Below, in pieces: positions 60,363-64,000 of a stretch of 64,000 nucleotides of DNA. The stretch's first letter is position 1. Each line of letters opens with the position of its first letter. Both the position numbers and the translations under genes were made by a program. This DNA is from Methanoculleus marisnigri JR1 (lineage in GTDB: Archaea > Halobacteriota > Methanomicrobia > Methanomicrobiales > Methanoculleaceae). The stretch is taken from NCBI RefSeq assembly GCF_000015825.1, contig NC_009051.1, positions 186,001-250,000 of the forward strand, in the 5' to 3' direction. The notes beneath the pieces were generated by a model that saw nothing but the letters and a program-made list of their open reading frames with translations, was not told where the DNA came from and made no database searches.

Positions 60363-62255
60363 TCACCCCCGGTCGTGCCGCCGGAGGAACGCGCGAACTT
60401 CCCGCGACTCCACCCATCCCCGGTCCAGCTGCCTGATGTACTCGTTGATCCGCCTGACCTGGTCGTGGATGACCGCCGAGGTCTTCGGATCGTCGGTCAG
60501 GTCGGCCATGCCGAGGATCACCTGCAGGGGCTGGCGTATGTGATCGCCGAGGACGGCGAACTGCTCGATGTTCCGTTCGATCTGGTCGAACGCCTGCCGG
60601 TTAAGCTGGTCGATCTGTTTTCGTTCGGTGACGTCTCTTCCCACCGCCTGGACGCCGACCACCTTTCCGTTCTCCACGATCGGGGATTCGTTCAGCTCGA
60701 CGAAGGCCGTCGTCCCGTCTTTGCGGCGGAACTCGACCTCGAGCCCTTCGGTCGGTTCGCCTCTCGCCATCTTCTTCTGCCCCTCCTCCCATGCGGCGAG
60801 CGATAAGGGGCTGACATAGTCACGGCACCTGCAGCCGATGAGTTCGGCGGGGGTATAGCCGAGGATGCGGGCCACGGCCGGGGACATATAGGTGATCCCC
60901 CGGTCGTGGTAGCAGGTGTAGATCATGTCGAAACTCCGCTGCGCTATCTGGCGGAACTTCTCCTCACTCTTGCTGAGCGCCTCCTCGGCCGCCTTTCGCT
61001 TGAATCCCAGTGCCAGAACGTTTGCGGCCGCCTGGACGAAGTTGATGTCGTCCCGGGTGAACCTGCGCAGGGTCCGGGTATGGGCGCCGAGCACCCCGTA
61101 CGGCGCCTCGTCACCCTGGATAATGACGCTGATGCCGCTCAGGATCCCCTCGTTTCGCAGGAGGGCCGGCCCCTGGAACCGGGTCTCGGCGTCGAAGTCT
61201 TCGACGATCACCGGCTCATGGGAGAGAAGGGTGTATCCCGCCTGGGAATCGGTTCCCCCGTTCACTTTCTCGGTACCGACCCGGACTCCGCCGAACCCCA
61301 CCGCCGCTTCGAGGATGAAGAGATCCTCCTCTGGCAGGTAGCGGAGCACTTTGGCGTAATCGACTCCCAGGCGCTCCGCCACCATCCGGACCACGGCGTT
61401 CATAAGTTCGGGGGGCTCCGCCCCTGCAAGAGCAAACTGGCCGAGGTCCGCGATGGCTGCCTGCTGCGCCGCCCGGACGGCGGTGTGCCGCTCGGCCTGT
61501 TTTCTTGCGGTGATGTCGAGGTTGATTCCGGCCCAGAGGACGATCTGCCCGTCCCCGTCACGGATAGGCGCTCCCCGGGAGAGGATGGTGCGGCACTCCC
61601 CGTCGGGATCCGGAACCCTCAACTCGCGATTCCAACGGCACCCCGTATCGAGGCACCGTCTCCAGTCGGAACGCACTGCTGCGGCATCCTCGAGCGGGAT
61701 GCACTCCGGCCATCCGGAGCGCCGGCACTCCTCGATCGTCCTTCCCACCAGTTCGAGGAACGAGGCGGAAAGATAGAGCACGTTGCCGTCCGGCCCGCAT
61801 ACCCAGAAGCCGTAGGGCACCAGTTCTCCGACGGCGGTAAAGACCGACTCGGCCCCGACCCGTGCGCTCTCTTCCCAGGCGCGCCGCACTGCTTCGTCGC
61901 GTTCGGGGGTCACGTCCCGGAACCGTGCAAGCCTCTCCCCGGCGGAGGGCTCGCCGGAGATCACCCGGCACGAGAAGGAGAAGTGACGCACCTCACCGGT
62001 GGAGGTTCGCATCCGGTGAGTCTCGTGCGTCACCTCCTCCCGGTGCCGGAGTGCTTCGATCATCCGGCCGGCAGAGTCCCCCTCCTCGAAGAACGGTGCG
62101 AGGTGGCGGGCGATGAGGTCGCCTATCTCCATGCCGCGGGCAGCGTCATCGCCGATCCCGAACGTTTCGCAAAACGATCGGTTCAGCCGCACAACGGTAT
62201 TATCCCGGTCAAGAATGACGACGGCATCGTCCAGTTCGTCAAAGCAGCGGTACAC
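60363..62255 (-). CDS. PAS-PAS-GAF-PAS sensor ending at the dimerisation helix
   Basis: 630 residues from GTG 62255 (GGAGAT just upstream); the longer frame runs into tRNA-Ser and is not real. Two PAS domains (about 5-115 and 145-260), a GAF domain (275-425) with DYAKVLRYLPEEDLFILEAA, a PAS domain (440-565), and a short helical end QFAVLGDHIRQPLQVILGMA. That end looks like a kinase dimerisation helix with its His, but no ATPase domain follows. It may be regulated by another kinase or may act as a scaffold. Confidence 0.85.
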   Translation of the reverse strand: MYRCFDELDDAVVILDRDNTVVRLNRSFCETFGIGDDAARGMEIGDLIARHLAPFFEEGDSAGRMIEALRHREEVTHETHRMRTSTGEVRHFSFSCRVISGEPSAGERLARFRDVTPERDEAVRRAWEESARVGAESVFTAVGELVPYGFWVCGPDGNVLYLSASFLELVGRTIEECRRSGWPECIPLEDAAAVRSDWRRCLDTGCRWNRELRVPDPDGECRTILSRGAPIRDGDGQIVLWAGINLDITARKQAERHTAVRAAQQAAIADLGQFALAGAEPPELMNAVVRMVAERLGVDYAKVLRYLPEEDLFILEAAVGFGGVRVGTEKVNGGTDSQAGYTLLSHEPVIVEDFDAETRFQGPALLRNEGILSGISVIIQGDEAPYGVLGAHTRTLRRFTRDDINFVQAAANVLALGFKRKAAEEALSKSEEKFRQIAQRSFDMIYTCYHDRGITYMSPAVARILGYTPAELIGCRCRDYVSPLSLAAWEEGQKKMARGEPTEGLEVEFRRKDGTTAFVELNESPIVENGKVVGVQAVGRDVTERKQIDQLNRQAFDQIERNIEQFAVLGDHIRQPLQVILGMADLTDDPKTSAVIHDQVRRINEYIRQLDRGWVESREVRAFLRRHDRG

Positions 62256-62468
62256 GGGAGATCTCCATCGGCCGGTGCGGGATGATCCCGGACGGCAGGC
62301 GCTACGTACCAACTGTGGTTTACCGTGACCATAAATATCTCTCCCGGAACTGCCCGCATCCGTGCCGATACCGGGATCGCAGAAAAGGTTCCGGTAAACC
62401 AGGTCCCGCCCCGCCCGGGCGTACACCCGCTGGGGGGCGTGCCGGGCCCTATATGAGGTACCTGAAAA

Positions 62469-62553
62469 CGCCGAGGGGGAGATTTGAACTCCCGAGGTGC
62501 CGAACACCAGTGGCTTTCGAGGCCACCGCCTTCCCGGACTAGACTACCTCGGC
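62469..62553 (-). tRNA. tRNA-Ser (CGA)
   Basis: An 85-nt type II tRNA. Acceptor GCCGAGG pairs with CCTCGGC; the anticodon loop is CTCGAAA with CGA; the variable arm is a GGTGttcggCACC-type hairpin; T arm GGGAG TTCAAAT CTCCC. CCA is not encoded. A TATA element (CTATTATAGT on the minus strand, near 62586-62595) lies about 35 bp upstream. Confidence 0.94.
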
Positions 62554-62605
62554 ACAGAATCAGCCTAGAGTATTTAGGCTCTTCGACTATAATAGTATCG
62601 AGATA

Positions 62606-62809
62606 ATGCTCTGTCGATTCACCCTTATTCCGGACGGTCGTGTGCTGGTCTACCGCGGGCAGCCGGGCGACACGTATGAGATCGCCCTCCTCTCCTTCGG
62701 TCTCAATCCGGATACGGCGCTGATATTTTGCCGCGGGCGGAGCGTTCCGCAGGACGAAGAAATAGCAGAGGAAGAAGCCGGGATCTTCCTGGCCTCTTCA
62801 CGCGGGTGA
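62606..62809 (+). CDS. ThiS/MoaD-like beta-grasp protein
   Basis: 67 residues: FTLIPDGRVLVYRGQPGDTY, EIALLSFGLNPDTALIFCRG and RSVPQDEEIAEEEAGIFLAS. Strand-helix-strand order is as in archaeal ubiquitin-like sulfur carriers, where G-x-P-V-P-x-D before the last strand is characteristic. The end is SSRG, so the usual terminal Gly-Gly needed for adenylation is missing. It lies convergent to the thermosome gene, ending 1 bp from it. Confidence 0.72.
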   Translation: MLCRFTLIPDGRVLVYRGQPGDTYEIALLSFGLNPDTALIFCRGRSVPQDEEIAEEEAGIFLASSRG

Positions 62810-62810
62810 C

Positions 62811-64000
62811 TTATTGTCCGGCCGGCTGTCCGGTCTGGGTGATCATCATATCGTCGACGCGGACGAGGAGCATGGCCGTCTCGGTCGCGCTCTTGATCGC
62901 CTGGGTCTTCACCCGCTGGGGTTCGATGACCCCGGCCTCAAACATATCGACGACCTCGCCGGTGTAGACGTTGAGCCCGGCGTGCTTCGCGCCGTCGGCG
63001 TGGGCCTTCCGGAGGGCGACGACCTTGTCGATGGTGTCGAATCCGGAGTTCTCCGCGAGCGTCCTCGGGACGACCTCGAAAGCGTTCGCAAACGCTTCGA
63101 TAGCGAGCTGGACCCGGCCGCCGACTGTTGCGGCGTAGTCGCGAATCTGGAGCTGGAGTTCGGTCTCGACCGATCCGCCGCCGACGACGAACTTGCCGTC
63201 CTCGATGGCGTCCTGGATGACCCGGGCCGCGTCGTAGACCGCCCGCTCGAGTTCGTCCAGCAGGAGTTGGGAGGTGCCCCGCAGGAGGATCGTGACGGCC
63301 TTTGGGTTTTCGCACCCGGAGATGATCGTCAGGTCGGCGTCGGGGACTTCCTCGGCCGCCTCGGCGTGGCCGAGCGTCTCCTCGGTGAGCTCCTCGGGCT
63401 TGTTGACGATGCTGCCGCAGAGCGCTCTCGCGGCGAACTTCATGTCGGCCTCTTTCACGTCTTCTATGGCGTAGATGCCATCCTTTGCCAGGTAATACTG
63501 CACCGCGTCAGCGATTCCCTTCTGGCAGAGGACGACGTTCGCGCCGGCGGCAACGATCTGCTCGGCAAGTTTTCGGAGGGACGCGCGCTCCTGCTCGGAG
63601 AACGCCTTCATCTGGTCGGAGGAGGTGATCTTGATCTTCGACTTCACCTGGGTCTTCGTGATCTCGAGCGGCTGGGCGAGCAGGGCTACTTTAGCGTCAG
63701 TGACCTTATCGGGCATCTGCTCGAAGACGCGCTTCTTGTCGATGACGATGCCCCGGATCAGTTCGGCGTCGTCCATCGAGTCGCCGACCTGCTTCTTGAT
63801 CTTGATGTCGTCCTCGTCCACGATGTAGGTGCCCCGGTCGGTTTTGCCCGCGACCTGGCGCACCGCGTCCACCACGATGCCGGAGATCTGGTCTTTGATT
63901 GCCTCGATGGACTTGCCGGTCATGGCGGTTCCGGCGAGTTTTATGAGGTTTTCCTTGTCCTCGGCACTGACGGCGATGGCCAGTTCCTCGAGGATTGCAA
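62811..64000 (-). CDS. thsA: Thermosome (group II chaperonin) subunit, partial
   Basis: The last ~397 residues; the gene continues past the right edge. Seen are GIVIDKKRVFEQMPDKVTDA, ALLAQPLEI, VLCQKGIADAVQYYLA (apical and helical protrusion region), ATILLRGTS-like TILLRGTSQLLLDELERAV, VGGGSVETELQLQIRDYA and GLNVYTGEVVDMFEAGVIEP. It folds proteins in an ATP-driven double ring. The C terminus is MMITQTGQPAGQ and lacks the Gly-Gly-Met tail found in many thermosomes. Confidence 0.94.
   Translation of the reverse strand, partial: AILEELAIAVSAEDKENLIKLAGTAMTGKSIEAIKDQISGIVVDAVRQVAGKTDRGTYIVDEDDIKIKKQVGDSMDDAELIRGIVIDKKRVFEQMPDKVTDAKVALLAQPLEITKTQVKSKIKITSSDQMKAFSEQERASLRKLAEQIVAAGANVVLCQKGIADAVQYYLAKDGIYAIEDVKEADMKFAARALCGSIVNKPEELTEETLGHAEAAEEVPDADLTIISGCENPKAVTILLRGTSQLLLDELERAVYDAARVIQDAIEDGKFVVGGGSVETELQLQIRDYAATVGGRVQLAIEAFANAFEVVPRTLAENSGFDTIDKVVALRKAHADGAKHAGLNVYTGEVVDMFEAGVIEPQRVKTQAIKSATETAMLLVRVDDMMITQTGQPAGQ

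Noticed and set aside
62256-62507. N-terminal extension of the PAS/GAF sensor
   Set aside because: It would run through the tRNA-Ser gene and has no sensor-like sequence.

Overview
The window looks like chromosome of a high-GC methanogenic archaeon of the order Methanomicrobiales, most like Methanoculleus. The evidence is gene content: methenyl-H4MPT cyclohydrolase, CoM/CoB-dependent fumarate reductase (tfrAB), a thermosome subunit, archaeal LSm, SepF and L37e, the N-epsilon-acetyl-beta-lysine osmolyte genes, a tungstate/molybdate (Wtp-type) transporter, archaeal initiator tRNA-Met, GGAGGTGA ribosome-binding sites and TATA promoters. The genus is an inference from content and style, not from a database search.

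Layout. 1-5.4 kb: surface-polysaccharide genes (GT4, GT2, epimerase, sugar nucleotidyltransferase, UDP-glucose dehydrogenase) around an acylphosphatase fused to a coiled coil. 5.6-8.1 kb: a toxin-antitoxin patch (broken MNT gene, intact MNT/HEPN pair, RelB/RelE pair with a RelE relic 4.6 kb away). 8.2-12.7 kb: another GT2, kamA-ablB, and a nucleotidyltransferase with a small partner. 13-20.3 kb: tfrBA, aspartate kinase, purM, a DUF362 ferredoxin protein and an iron-sulfur flavoprotein. 20.6-25.6 kb: housekeeping genes (pterin dehydratase-like, thioredoxin, initiator tRNA, purF, L37e, LSm, PUA protein, SepF, ZPR1). 26.4-35.4 kb: a signalling operon with double CheW, MCP, CheA-REC hybrid, REC-kinase, PAS-kinase and GNAT. 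35.5-49 kb: DUF4097 lipoprotein, ABC exporter, arginine deiminase/carbamate kinase, DUF5518 membrane proteins, two MFS transporters, a HerA-like ATPase and two tandem rubredoxins. 49-55.6 kb: the wtpA-trmO-wtpB-wtpC operon, thiE/thiM and mch. 56.5-64 kb: a ferredoxin/flavin-fold/CCG operon, Mrp ATPase, a PAS/GAF sensor, tRNA-Ser, a beta-grasp protein and the thermosome.

The most unusual signal is a family of short hairpin cassettes. Each has a perfect 5-8 bp stem and a 3-4 nt loop, written in chains joined by stereotyped linkers. They occur at about 5.65-6.15, 20.36-20.58, 25.56-26.35, 36.37-37.48 and 55.73-56.43 kb, in both orientations. Two loci have grown into near-perfect tandem arrays: 68 bp x 8 and 47 bp x 21. 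Two loci are bounded by CGCGAAG-heptamer arms. At 5.6-6.4 kb one chain sits inside, and another at the 5' end of, a recognisable nucleotidyltransferase gene, which argues that the chains move or are copied into new sites. The large open frames in the arrays are by-products, because neither 47 nor 68 is a multiple of three and one strand carries no stop.

Other oddities: a histidine kinase without its phosphoacceptor His, a sensor ending at its dimerisation helix, a pterin dehydratase homologue lacking most catalytic His, an apparent ATT start, a parS-like palindrome, and several gene relics.
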